24,586 nucleotides of DNA from a virus (IMGVR_UViG_3300047364_000031:1-24586); one strand, 5' to 3'; positions 1 through 6,753 are shown, counted from the first letter of the stretch. Notes: a model not told the origin generated them from the sequence alone. Numbers and translations are program-made.

Positions 1-1477
1 CCATCTGTATATTATTACATCTAGCAATCTCCTTAGTCAGTTCAATAGAAGGATTCTTTTCATACTCTTGCTTTGCTTTGATCATCTTCTTCTTGAAGAT
101 GACCCTAGAGTCATACATCTTCTGCATCATCAATGGTAAGAAACCATGCTTATCTTTACTGTACTGTGCTCCATTAGCACACACAGCAAACTCACCATCT
201 ATCTCAGTCTCTTTCTTTAAGATCCCTTCAACGCTCGCACTGGGATGGCGAACCTCTCTGAGGGTTTCTGGGGAAATATTATATTGCATAATAAGATGAG
301 GATACAAGCTATTGAGGTCAAAATTAACAACCCAATCATAGAATCCTGGTTTCGGTTCCTTGACATAAGCACCTGCATACTTCTTTGTTTTATCATTTTG
401 TGTCTTAGGAGGAATAGCAATGTTCCTCTTCAACAGTTCCACATAGATATAGTTATCCCACATGCGAACCTGACTGAACACATCTTCATAATTTACCTTA
501 GCATCATATGCCATGGTGTATGCAAGTTCGATCAGTTTCATCTTATCGTCTAGTTTATCGACAAGACGAACGTCATGAATATTATACTCAATAAATTTCT
601 GCCAATCGTTCTCATAGAACTCTTTGAATGTATCAAACTCAGAGTGATCTAGTTTCTTCTCATTTAGTTCCACATTGCAGATGTGGTCTAAACGATAGGA
701 CTCTTGGTTTGTATAAGTGAATTTCCTGTATAACTCAAGGTAATCTAAACATGAAATACCAAGAGTATCAATAGCAAATTGTTTACGACCTTTGATAAAG
801 ATCTCACGTTGTGATACCAATCTCCATGGAGAAAGAAGTTTTACAAACTTATCACCAAGTACACGATCAATACGATTGTGTATGTATGGCATATCAAACA
901 ACTGTACGTTCCATCCTGTAATAACATCAGGATAGTTCTCTTGCCAGTATGAAAGAAATGCACTAAGCATAGCATCTTCAGACTTGAAGTGCATGTAATC
1001 CACCATAGGATCTGTATTATTAAATGCTCGTGCTCCGAACACAGTAATACGACCAGTGAAACTATCTTTGATTGAGATAGCAAGTATCTCCTGATCAGCA
1101 GATTCTATATCAGGAAATCCATTCTCAGCAGCAGTCTCGATGTCAATAGTAAAGACACGGATCTTGGTGCTATCAAATTTAATCTGATCTTCTGTATGCT
1201 GTTCAGCAATATACTGATACAAGAACCTAGAGTTCCCATATATTTGAAAATCTTCTACTTCCTTGTACTGTCTTACAAAATCTCTTGCCTCAGCAATTGA
1301 TCCAAACTTATGAGGTTCTACACAGTCTCCTTCTAGTGTACGCCATTCTGAATAATTCTTTGTAGGCAGATACATCGTGGGGTTAAAAGGAACCCTCACA
1401 TTGTACCTATTGCCATTCTCATAACCACGGACAAGCAGACGGTTGCCTGCTTGCTCTACACTAGTGTAAAAATTCAT
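1..1477 (-). CDS. gp43: DNA polymerase gp43, family B (3' end beyond the window)
   Basis: Replicative family B DNA polymerase of the T4 type. The frame is open from the ATG at 1477 to the left edge; 492 codons are visible, about half the usual length. The 3'-5' exonuclease domain is complete: Exo I TIDIET (D112, E114, the same numbering as T4), Exo II GWNVQLFD (residues 188-195) and Exo III YNIHD (298-302). Polymerase motif A, DLNSLYP, starts at D387. Motifs B and C would lie outside the window. The ATG overlaps the stop of the preceding Sm-like gene as ATGA, so translation is probably coupled. It is expected to work with the clamp gp45 and loader gp44/gp62 encoded upstream. Identity is certain; the C-terminal half cannot be judged here. 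Confidence 0.97.
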   Translation of the reverse strand, partial: MNFYTSVEQAGNRLLVRGYENGNRYNVRVPFNPTMYLPTKNYSEWRTLEGDCVEPHKFGSIAEARDFVRQYKEVEDFQIYGNSRFLYQYIAEQHTEDQIKFDSTKIRVFTIDIETAAENGFPDIESADQEILAISIKDSFTGRITVFGARAFNNTDPMVDYMHFKSEDAMLSAFLSYWQENYPDVITGWNVQLFDMPYIHNRIDRVLGDKFVKLLSPWRLVSQREIFIKGRKQFAIDTLGISCLDYLELYRKFTYTNQESYRLDHICNVELNEKKLDHSEFDTFKEFYENDWQKFIEYNIHDVRLVDKLDDKMKLIELAYTMAYDAKVNYEDVFSQVRMWDNYIYVELLKRNIAIPPKTQNDKTKKYAGAYVKEPKPGFYDWVVNFDLNSLYPHLIMQYNISPETLREVRHPSASVEGILKKETEIDGEFAVCANGAQYSKDKHGFLPLMMQKMYDSRVIFKKKMIKAKQEYEKNPSIELTKEIARCNNIQM

Positions 1478-1734
1478 TCAAGACATTCAAGATAACGAGC
1501 AAGTAATGAATTACTTGGATTAGTAACAACGGTCAAATCAGAAGATCTAACATTAAACTCACGCTCAGAAGAATATTCTGCCCATGCTTTTAGTTGACCC
1601 TCTGAGTCTACCACATAAGGTTCAATCATCCATACATCAGGGTCACCTGGTAAAGTGTCACTAGTTTCTATTGGTTCTACCTGAGCAACGATCCACTCAT
1701 TCTGCAGCTTGATTAGGTTCGCTGTTATCTCCAT
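1474..1734 (-). CDS. Sm-like small beta-barrel protein, third of a tandem trio
   Basis: An 86-aa protein just upstream of DNA polymerase. It follows the pattern of its two upstream neighbours: an N-terminal strand (NLIKLQNEWIVAQVE), a central MIEPYVV segment near residue 36, and a later strand (SSDLTVVTNP) before a short C-terminal helix. This resembles the Sm/LSm barrel known from cyanophage-type proteins. It is the most diverged of the trio: the KWNPY-type motif is reduced to WAEY. A GAGGA Shine-Dalgarno sits 8 nt before the ATG at 1734. The start overlaps the preceding gene by 38 nt and the stop overlaps the gp43 start as ATGA. Fold assignment is inference from pattern; RNA binding is untested. 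Confidence 0.7.
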   Translation of the reverse strand: MEITANLIKLQNEWIVAQVEPIETSDTLPGDPDVWMIEPYVVDSEGQLKAWAEYSSEREFNVRSSDLTVVTNPSNSLLARYLECLE

Positions 1735-2119
1735 TAGTTTTTTCCTCAGTAAAGAATAGATCTTTGTCAGTAATATTGTATTGTGCTAGTTCACCCACAT
1801 AGTTGGTAAGTATTCCATCATCAGGGAATGTTACACTAACAATATGTTCACCATTCACCTTAAACTCCTGAATAGGAGTGTATGGACACCAGCGAGAATA
1901 TGTGATGGGTATAGTACCATCTTCATTTGTCTTACCCAATGCAAGAGTAAAAGGATATAACATCTTATATCCAACCACTCTATCATCTTTGTCTTTAACA
2001 TCACCAAACAAACAGAGAACTGTTTCTTTAGTCGATAGCATCACCAGGCGAATATTGTGGTTCGTCCGTAGTGGTGGTGGAGTCTGTTGTTGTGTCTGCT
2101 CCTGTGGTGTCTCGGTCAT
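1697..2119 (-). CDS. Sm-like small beta-barrel protein, second of the trio
   Basis: A 140-aa ORF with the same architecture as the gene before it: IRLVMLSTKETVLCLF (residues 23-38) as first strands, MLYPFTLALG (53-62), SRWCPYTP (75-82), then FKVNG and IVSVTFP, and a C-terminal segment. These line up with LTLKTGDRVIAEL, MEEPYILEL, SKWNPYSS and the later strands of the upstream protein. The first 20 residues are Gln/Pro/Thr-rich and overlap the upstream gene by 92 nt. An internal ATG at 2041 would remove that overlap and give 114 aa, but would cut off part of the first conserved strand, so I keep 2119. No clean Shine-Dalgarno decides between them. Confidence 0.72.
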   Translation of the reverse strand: MTETPQEQTQQQTPPPLRTNHNIRLVMLSTKETVLCLFGDVKDKDDRVVGYKMLYPFTLALGKTNEDGTIPITYSRWCPYTPIQEFKVNGEHIVSVTFPDDGILTNYVGELAQYNITDKDLFFTEEKTNGDNSEPNQAAE

Positions 2120-2450
2120 TTTGTCCGTATACCTCTCGTTTTTCAGTAATTTTGTTTTTGTATGCTTCTTCCAATCCTTTCTCAGGATTGCTGATAGTCA
2201 TCACACTATCATAAGGGATCTTGAATTGCCAGTCAGAAGAGTATGGATTCCATTTACTAAACCTGATCTGATATTCTGCACCTGCTGCTTCTGTCAGAAA
2301 CTGTGGTGTAGAACCATCTAGTTCTAGGATGTATGGTTCTTCCATGAGAAGACAGATACCTTTACGGTCTGCACCTTCCTCATCGAAGATCTCTTTCAAC
2401 TCAGCAATGACACGATCACCAGTCTTTAATGTAAGAATAGATACTGCCAT
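2028..2450 (-). CDS. Sm-like small beta-barrel protein, first of the trio
   Basis: A 140-aa protein. It shows LTLKTGDRVIAELKE (residues 6-20), LLMEEPYILEL (34-44), FSKWNPYSS (64-72), FKIPYDSVMTISNP (76-89) and a helical stretch ending near residue 105. The rest is a Thr/Asp-rich low-complexity tail, up to residue 140. This order matches Sm-like proteins of cyanophage origin, one of which has been solved crystallographically (recalled, not looked up). It is the first gene after the hsp20 terminator, so the polymerase transcript must start close by. The acidic tail is encoded in the 92 nt that overlap the next gene. Function is unknown; an RNA-binding, Hfq-like role is inference. Confidence 0.75.
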   Translation of the reverse strand: MAVSILTLKTGDRVIAELKEIFDEEGADRKGICLLMEEPYILELDGSTPQFLTEAAGAEYQIRFSKWNPYSSDWQFKIPYDSVMTISNPEKGLEEAYKNKITEKREVYGQNDRDTTGADTTTDSTTTTDEPQYSPGDAID

Positions 2451-2482
2451 AGTCGGAATGAGTTTGCTTATATTTTACCATT

Positions 2483-2509
2483 AAAAAAGGGCACCGTCAA
2501 GTGCCCCTT
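2483..2509 (-). terminator. Rho-independent terminator after hsp20
   Basis: On the minus strand a GGGCAC/GTGCCC stem with a 6-nt loop is followed directly by six T. It begins 11 nt after the hsp20 stop and ends about 30 nt before the first Sm-like start. It separates the hsp20 transcript from the Sm-like/gp43 unit. Confidence 0.85.
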
Positions 2510-2519
2510 GATATTTTAT

Positions 2520-2921
2520 TTAGAACCACTTCTTACGCTGTTGTTTTTCGGGTAGTTCTTTCTTTAGAGTAATGGTTAGTAGACCATCCTCAAAATCTAC
2601 TTTCTCAACTTCTACGTCATCTGACATTTGCCAGTTGCGTTTGAATGCTCTCGCTGAGATTCCTTTATGTGAATACTTTCGTTCTTTATCTTCTGCCTTG
2701 AGTGCAGAGACTGTTAGAACATTTCGTTCAGTTTCGACTTCAATATCTGCAGTTCTAAATCCTGCAAGAGCAACTTCAAGTATGGTTCTCCCATTGTTTC
2801 CGTCAACCACATTGTACGGAGGGTAATTAGATCCACTACCTGCAATAGCTTCAAGTCTACTGAATGTTTCATTAAGTCCGATTGAATATGGGTTATATGT
2901 TTCCCAATTAAATGTTACCAT
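2520..2921 (-). CDS. hsp20: Small heat shock protein (Hsp20/alpha-crystallin family)
   Basis: A 133-aa ATP-independent chaperone. The alpha-crystallin domain is clear: YNVVDGNNGRTILEVALAGF, a DIEVETERNVLTVSA strand pair, and GLLTITLKKELP near the C-terminus. The ORF extends to an ATG at 2969, but the 16 added residues are Arg-rich, have no ribosome site and match nothing in the family, so 2921 (MVTFNWETYNPYS) is chosen. It lies alone between RegA and a strong terminator, with its own leader of about 95 nt. Hsp20 genes are a recurrent T4-like cyanophage feature; helping capsid folding or stabilising host proteins is inference. Confidence 0.93.
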   Translation of the reverse strand: MVTFNWETYNPYSIGLNETFSRLEAIAGSGSNYPPYNVVDGNNGRTILEVALAGFRTADIEVETERNVLTVSALKAEDKERKYSHKGISARAFKRNWQMSDDVEVEKVDFEDGLLTITLKKELPEKQQRKKWF

Positions 2922-2993
2922 TGTCCTATAAAAGCGACGTTTACTAATGCGACCCCTAAGGCATCGCAATAGTATTTAATCATTATGATATTA

Positions 2994-2999
2994 ATTATA
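2994..2999 (-). promoter_or_regulatory. Possible -10 element upstream of hsp20
   Basis: The minus strand reads TATAAT (2999 to 2994), 72 nt before the hsp20 ATG, in the only sizeable gap between regA and hsp20. There is no good TTGACA-like box 16-18 nt upstream, so the call rests on the perfect -10 and on the downstream gene having its own terminator. Confidence 0.35.
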
Positions 3000-3018
3000 C
3001 AAGTCGGTCTCTACGAAT

Positions 3019-3444
3019 TTATGTTTCGGTTTTCTTCCTACCGATATTATACTTACTTTCTAATGTCCAATCGTTCTTCTCTTTAAATGAAAGAACTTTA
3101 ATCTGGTTCAGTGGTGCCAGATCAGAAATTTGTTCTACATTTACTACACTAAGAAGTCCCCAATCACTCAAGAGTTGTACAATACGATTACGACGTTGTA
3201 CATCATTCAATGAAAGATTTGTTTTCTTTCCATCAAGTGCGAAGAGTTCCTTGAAATGAACTATGTAATACTTACCTTGCTTGTGTAGAATATGACATGA
3301 TTGATAGATCTTTTTTTCTTTACGTGATGCAACACCAATTCTTGTTAGTGTCTCTCTCACTTTAAGAAAGTCATCTGGTTCACCGAGAACCACTTCTACC
3401 ATATCAGTTTGTTTCCACTGAATTTCGATAACCTCATCACTCAT
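3019..3444 (-). CDS. regA: RegA translational repressor
   Basis: A 141-aa homologue of T4 RegA (122 aa), which binds start regions of early phage mRNAs and blocks ribosome loading. Recognition rests on the N-terminal EIQW...MVEVVLGEPDDFLKVRETLTRIG, the central ILHKQGKYYIVHFKELFALDGK, and NDVQRRNRIVQLLSDWGLL. The order gp62-regA is the T4 order. The ATG overlaps the gp62 stop as ATGA. In T4 the next gene is gp43; here hsp20 and three Sm-like genes lie between. Early replication mRNAs such as gp44, gp45 and gp62 are the known targets in T4; targets here are inferred. Confidence 0.93.
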   Translation of the reverse strand: MSDEVIEIQWKQTDMVEVVLGEPDDFLKVRETLTRIGVASRKEKKIYQSCHILHKQGKYYIVHFKELFALDGKKTNLSLNDVQRRNRIVQLLSDWGLLSVVNVEQISDLAPLNQIKVLSFKEKNDWTLESKYNIGRKKTET

Positions 3445-3824
3445 TGTCTGCCACCTTTGTTTAATATTTTTGCAATGTGATCTAGTTGATCCTTGGTGAG
3501 AATTCTAAGAGCTTGCAGAGCCTTATCGTCATTATAACCATAATACTCTTTTACTAACTCAAGATAATCAATAGAATCTTTACGTGTCCAAGGAGAGAAA
3601 CGCTTCCTTGGCTTCACACTATTTAGTAAAAAATCATACTGAAGCTTGTTTGGTAGATGAGAATTCTTATTCATCTCATTAACAAACAAAATAGTATCAG
3701 TGAATGATGACAGACATTTATTTACAACAAAAGCAGGATACTTCCTAACAGCATCCTTATCATCATCTAGTATATTCTTTTTGGATTGATTGATTGAGTA
3801 AAGATAGTCTTTGAGTTGGTACAT
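3441..3824 (-). CDS. gp62: Clamp loader small subunit gp62
   Basis: A 127-aa protein at the T4 position of gp62, just before regA. T4 gp62 is longer (187 aa); cyanophage versions are shorter. Segments such as LKDYLYSINQSKKNIL at the N-terminus, the FVVNKCLSSFTDTILFVNEMN block and KRFSPWTRKDSIDYLELVKEYYGYN fit the family. It joins gp44 in the 4:1 ATPase that loads the gp45 clamp. It is 2.9 kb from gp44, whereas in T4 the two are adjacent. Its start overlaps the preceding small membrane-protein gene by 62 nt, unusually long for this genome. Confidence 0.85.
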   Translation of the reverse strand: MYQLKDYLYSINQSKKNILDDDKDAVRKYPAFVVNKCLSSFTDTILFVNEMNKNSHLPNKLQYDFLLNSVKPRKRFSPWTRKDSIDYLELVKEYYGYNDDKALQALRILTKDQLDHIAKILNKGGRQ

Positions 3825-3987
3825 TATTCCAGTGGCGGATTACTCCGCTAATAATAAAACAGTTAGTGACGAGATAAGATATGAAAATAACAGAACGTAC
3901 CAGAACAACGTAGCTGTCGTAGGGTTCAGTCTTTTCGTCAGAGAAACTACCCAATGCATACTTCCATACTCTCCATAGTTTAGTCAT
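3763..3987 (-). CDS. Small single-span membrane protein, unknown function
   Basis: A 74-aa protein with a basic/aromatic N-terminus (MTKLWRVWKYALGSF), an acidic DEKTEPYD stretch and one likely membrane segment (VVLVRSVIFISYLVTNCFII, residues 27-46). I do not recognise a named family. The start forms an ATGA overlap with the 47-aa gene before it. The last 20 residues run across the gp62 start in another frame. If the ancestral protein ended near GVIRHWNN (residue 55), the tail is an extension by stop-codon loss; that is inference. Confidence 0.65.
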   Translation of the reverse strand: MTKLWRVWKYALGSFSDEKTEPYDSYVVLVRSVIFISYLVTNCFIISGVIRHWNNVPTQRLSLLNQSIQKEYTR

Positions 3988-4127
3988 TTAAAAACAGCGG
4001 TGACACTAACGACTCTGGCGTTAGGATTTCTTGCAAGAGCAACCTCACGTGCTTCTTGGTAGTTGCGACAAACAACATCTTCTGTAAAGACTGTTCCAGC
4101 AACATAGAGTTTAACTTCGCACTTCAT
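3984..4127 (-). CDS. 47-aa conserved-looking small protein
   Basis: A small gene reading MKCEVKLYVAGTVFTEDVV at its start, then CRNYQEAREVALARNPNARV and VSVTAVFK. The pattern is strand, strand, helix, strand: a compact alpha/beta mini-domain. The stop overlaps the next ATG as ATGA, and the start lies 17 nt inside the 3' end of the methylase gene. Both couplings, plus the absence of any alternative gene in this gap, support it as real. Function unknown. Confidence 0.7.
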   Translation of the reverse strand: MKCEVKLYVAGTVFTEDVVCRNYQEAREVALARNPNARVVSVTAVFK

Positions 4128-4950
4128 AATTTGTTAGGACTAATTCCTTTCTTGATGCTTGATCTGTATTATAGCACCCCACAGACCTCATGGTGTAAGT
4201 GTGTGCAAATTCTCCAACTGACCACTCCTTGAAACGATCCTTAACAAGTTGGGAACTATTATATGATATTAACATAGGAGATGTAAAGGTATCACAATCA
4301 GAAGCAAAGTGATCATGATTAAATCTCTTATGCATATCACCTTTCTTACCATAAAGATTATCCTTTATATCATAAGGAGGATCTAAGTATGAAAATACAT
4401 CTTTCTCATCTGTCAACATTCTCTCATAAGAAAGATTTGTTATTGTCCAACTCTGTATCAATTCTTGATATCCTGTAAGTTTTTCAATGCCACGTGTTGA
4501 GAAGTTGGAGTCTGATGCCTGTCCAGAAAATGATGAAGACTCAGTGAGACCACTGAAGCTACACTTATTAACGATATAAAAAGCGACGGCACGAGCAAGG
4601 TTAGATTTTTCTTTGTCATTAATAACATCCTTCATTTCTAGAAACAAACATCTTGCTGAGTCTTGGTTGCAATGTACTGCCTTAAGACCCAACAATTCTT
4701 TCTGTAGATCTTCACCATTATGTTGTAGTTCACACCAGAAATTATGAAGAGGTTCATATAGATCATTGACCCATACCTCAATATGAGGATACCTCTTTGT
4801 AATTTCCAATGATACAGACCCACCACCTAGAAAGGGTTCACGAAACTCTCTTACATTAGAAAGGTCTGGAAGATACTGTAGTAACTTTACTACTGCTCTA
4901 CTTTTACCACCAGGATAACGTAGTGGGGTCTTTAAGGATTTGATACTCAT
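4111..4950 (-). CDS. dam: Dam-type N6-adenine DNA methyltransferase (D12 class)
   Basis: A 279-aa SAM-dependent methylase that transfers a methyl group to adenine N6. Motifs appear in the alpha-class order: PLRYPGGKSR (residues 9-18, motif X), FREPFLGGGSV (36-46, SAM-binding motif I), NKCSFSGLT in the middle and catalytic DPPY at 190-193. Length fits the Dam/D12 family. The start overlaps the oxygenase stop as ATGA. The target is not visible from sequence; GATC is typical of the family. Likely roles are protection from host restriction or marking of phage DNA. No partner endonuclease of a restriction system is seen. Confidence 0.92.
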   Translation of the reverse strand: MSIKSLKTPLRYPGGKSRAVVKLLQYLPDLSNVREFREPFLGGGSVSLEITKRYPHIEVWVNDLYEPLHNFWCELQHNGEDLQKELLGLKAVHCNQDSARCLFLEMKDVINDKEKSNLARAVAFYIVNKCSFSGLTESSSFSGQASDSNFSTRGIEKLTGYQELIQSWTITNLSYERMLTDEKDVFSYLDPPYDIKDNLYGKKGDMHKRFNHDHFASDCDTFTSPMLISYNSSQLVKDRFKEWSVGEFAHTYTMRSVGCYNTDQASRKELVLTNYEVRS

Positions 4951-5546
4951 CTAAAATAAGGTTTCTGGAAACTAATATTAAAAGATAAACTTATTCTATC
5001 ATCATCTGTCTGATTTGCATAGACCCCATGATTAAGGAATCCAGGAAACAACATAATCATACCTGGTTGAGGAGTAATCCTCATACTCTGTGATTTATGA
5101 TGAAGTATAAAAGAGTTTATCTGTTGTGGTACAGGACACTCAATAAAAAACTGACCTTGATCTCCCTTTACCTTATGATAATAAACACCAGCAATTTCAT
5201 GGTGGGCATGAGAATGAACATGTGCGTATTGACCTTTACCAAATCTAGAAAGCCATGAAGCAGCAATAACGTAGTTTGCTTGACCATCATAATCCACTGA
5301 TTCTTGAAATTTAATTCCTTCAAGAAAATTACCGACATGCCTGAAGATTTCATTCTTTGTAGTCTGCATCCTATCGATAGGATTATCAACAAAATTAGGA
5401 TCAGAAAGTTGGTGATTGTTACCCCAATTTGGATTGGTTTTAAACTCACTCTCTTCTACTAATCCCGCAACCTCTTCCTGAATAGCATCATAGTTATCAA
5501 CATTGGAATAATATAAAGGTGTTGAAAATAAATTGTCAATTGCCAT
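4947..5546 (-). CDS. 2OG-Fe(II) oxygenase
   Basis: A 199-aa non-haem iron dioxygenase using 2-oxoglutarate. The His-rich AHVHSHAHHEIAGVYYH (residues 108-124) carries the first iron-ligand region, FPGFLNHGVYAN (167-178) supplies the distal His (H173), and DRISLSFNI (183-191) holds the Arg (R184) expected to bind 2OG. This matches the phage family often labelled 2OG-FeII_Oxy_5. A longer ORF starts at 5648, but its first 34 residues are a low-complexity Asn/Arg/Gln run out of another gene; the ATG at 5546 has AAGGA just upstream. Substrate unknown (protein, nucleotide or DNA). Confidence 0.88.
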   Translation of the reverse strand: MAIDNLFSTPLYYSNVDNYDAIQEEVAGLVEESEFKTNPNWGNNHQLSDPNFVDNPIDRMQTTKNEIFRHVGNFLEGIKFQESVDYDGQANYVIAASWLSRFGKGQYAHVHSHAHHEIAGVYYHKVKGDQGQFFIECPVPQQINSFILHHKSQSMRITPQPGMIMLFPGFLNHGVYANQTDDDRISLSFNISFQKPYFR

Positions 5547-6033
5547 TGTTTTCCTTCGGGTAATAATAAAGTTCTTGTTTTTGTTCCTTCTTTGGTTTAG
5601 TCTTTGGTGCTGATTTGGTCGTTGGTTTACGTAAACGAGAGTTAGCACCCTTGATGTTTACATTCTTCCAGTTCATACCATTAGAATACTTATTGTCACT
5701 TGGGAGTTTAGTAACAGTTTCTTCAAGATCAACCTCTTTCTCATAATCAATCATCAAGTCTGGTGAGTGCATAGAGTACATAGATTGACCCCACTCTTTC
5801 TGTAGGAACTTAGTTGGTCTCTCATAACAATAAAGTTGATTCAACTCTTTGTCCATATAAATCTTTATCTTATTTGCCGCAATGAATTCCCAACTAAATT
5901 CTTTGAACCATAAGTCTAGATCTACGTAAGCATCATTGTACTCTTCATCAATCTGAGTTCTAATCTCATTCTTACCAAAGGTTGATTTTGACTTTCCTAA
6001 TTTCAGATAGTAACGTGTTTTTTTCATTTCCAA
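5536..6033 (-). CDS. Hypothetical 165-aa protein with Lys-rich tail
   Basis: Not recognised. The N-terminal two thirds contain KTRYYLKLGKSKSTFGKNE, a Trp-rich DLDLWFKEFSWEFIAANKIKIYM stretch (split in the chain) and MYSMHSPDLMIDYEKE. The last 40 residues are Lys/Pro/Ser/Thr-rich and probably disordered. Start could be M1 or M3 (6033 or 6027). It overlaps the HNH-like gene upstream by 10 nt and the oxygenase downstream by 11 nt. Its place between an HNH-like gene and two DNA or protein modification enzymes suggests accessory cargo. Confidence 0.65.
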   Translation of the reverse strand: MEMKKTRYYLKLGKSKSTFGKNEIRTQIDEEYNDAYVDLDLWFKEFSWEFIAANKIKIYMDKELNQLYCYERPTKFLQKEWGQSMYSMHSPDLMIDYEKEVDLEETVTKLPSDNKYSNGMNWKNVNIKGANSRLRKPTTKSAPKTKPKKEQKQELYYYPKENNGN

Positions 6034-6386
6034 GATTCCTTAATGATTTGAACTACATGAGAGAAGTCTCCTGTGTAAGAAGCTTTCCCTAAATTAAACA
6101 CTCTAAGAGTTAGAGCAACATTATCAAATGTGTATCCTTTCTTATTCTCCAATCTATCTACAGATATTGCTAATGGATGTCTTGTTATGTAATTGTAACT
6201 TTCATCCAAAACAATATCAGACCAATGACATTTACCATCTTGATCTTGAAACTTCCTGATCAAATCATCAGGAGTAAGTTCAATGTCTTTGACAGTTAAA
6301 CCTTGACCCTTATTCTTTCTAGCAGCATTTCTGGTCTGACCAAATCTGATATTAGATATCAATTTTTTTGCTGTTTCTAGTTTCAT
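6024..6386 (-). CDS. HNH-endonuclease-like protein
   Basis: A 120-aa protein with a C-terminal segment typical of phage HNH/endonuclease VII-like proteins: DGKCHWSD (residues 50-57), ISVDRLENKKGYTFDNVAL (74-92) and FNLGK. The DR...GY..DNV spacing matches such families, but the usual catalytic first His is not evident (DR where DH might be expected), and only one Cys is present where Zn-binding relatives have pairs. It may be a degenerate or non-classical nuclease. The ATG forms a TAATG overlap with the 55-aa gene upstream. It lies in the block that splits gp44 from gp62, a plausible homing-type passenger. Confidence 0.6.
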   Translation of the reverse strand: MKLETAKKLISNIRFGQTRNAARKNKGQGLTVKDIELTPDDLIRKFQDQDGKCHWSDIVLDESYNYITRHPLAISVDRLENKKGYTFDNVALTLRVFNLGKASYTGDFSHVVQIIKESWK

Positions 6387-6553
6387 TAGAATGGTTGATA
6401 AAAAGGATTCTTTATTTCAGGATGAACAAAGTAAGATTTACTATAAGGTTTTCCATCTTTCATACCATGCTCATGTACAGGAACCATAACCCTATGTTCA
6501 ACAAACGTTGCTTGATGAGGTGGCATTGGTGGTAAATGATATGCAAATGGCAT
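6386..6553 (-). CDS. 55-aa His/Pro-rich small protein
   Basis: A 55-codon gene beginning MPFAYHLPPMPPHQATFVEH and ending HPEIKNPFYQPF, rich in His, Pro and aromatic residues. Both ends are coupled: its ATG shares bases with the TAA of the upstream membrane-protein gene (TAATG), and its TAA overlaps the ATG of the HNH-like gene in the same way. The fit at both junctions is strong evidence that it is translated. Function unknown; the five His residues could bind metal. Confidence 0.7.
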   Translation of the reverse strand: MPFAYHLPPMPPHQATFVEHRVMVPVHEHGMKDGKPYSKSYFVHPEIKNPFYQPF

Positions 6554-6753
6554 TAGTATAACCCTCGTCGATCAAAATCTCTACCAACTTCAATTTCAAT
6601 AGAATCAAAGACTCTATTCAATGATCTGGCAAATGATCTATAACCAGAACCAACATATAGTTGTCCTAGTAGAACTGTTCCTGTTGCTACACCCCAGAAG
6701 ATGTAATAGAATTTAGATTTCACTTGGTTTCTTAGTTTTTCTTTAGTAATCAT
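6553..6753 (-). CDS. Small single-span membrane protein downstream of gp44
   Basis: A 66-aa protein with a basic N-terminus (MITKEKLRNQVKSK), one hydrophobic span (FYYIFWGVATGTVLLGQLYV, residues 15-34) and a polar C-terminal helix (SFARSLNRVFDSIEIEVGRD). The ATG overlaps the gp44 stop as ATGA, and its TAA overlaps the next gene as TAATG. No named family recognised. A membrane protein coupled to clamp-loader translation is notable, but no function can be assigned. Confidence 0.7.
   Translation of the reverse strand: MITKEKLRNQVKSKFYYIFWGVATGTVLLGQLYVGSGYRSFARSLNRVFDSIEIEVGRDFDRRGLY

Noticed and set aside
78-553. Two plus-strand ORFs of 73 and 102 aa, and a 67-aa minus frame
   Set aside because: They lie inside the gp43 reading frame, which is open across the whole stretch and has polymerase motifs; no ribosome sites or family features.
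841-1083. 80-aa minus-strand ORF
   Set aside because: Alternative frame within the gp43 exonuclease domain.
1878-2321. 147-aa plus-strand ORF
   Set aside because: Antisense to two Sm-like genes; all other supported genes run on the minus strand.
2461-2482. AAAATATAAG as a promoter for the Sm-like/gp43 unit
   Set aside because: A promoter is expected after the hsp20 terminator, but this AT-rich stretch lacks both a good -10 and a -35; read-through of the terminator is equally possible.
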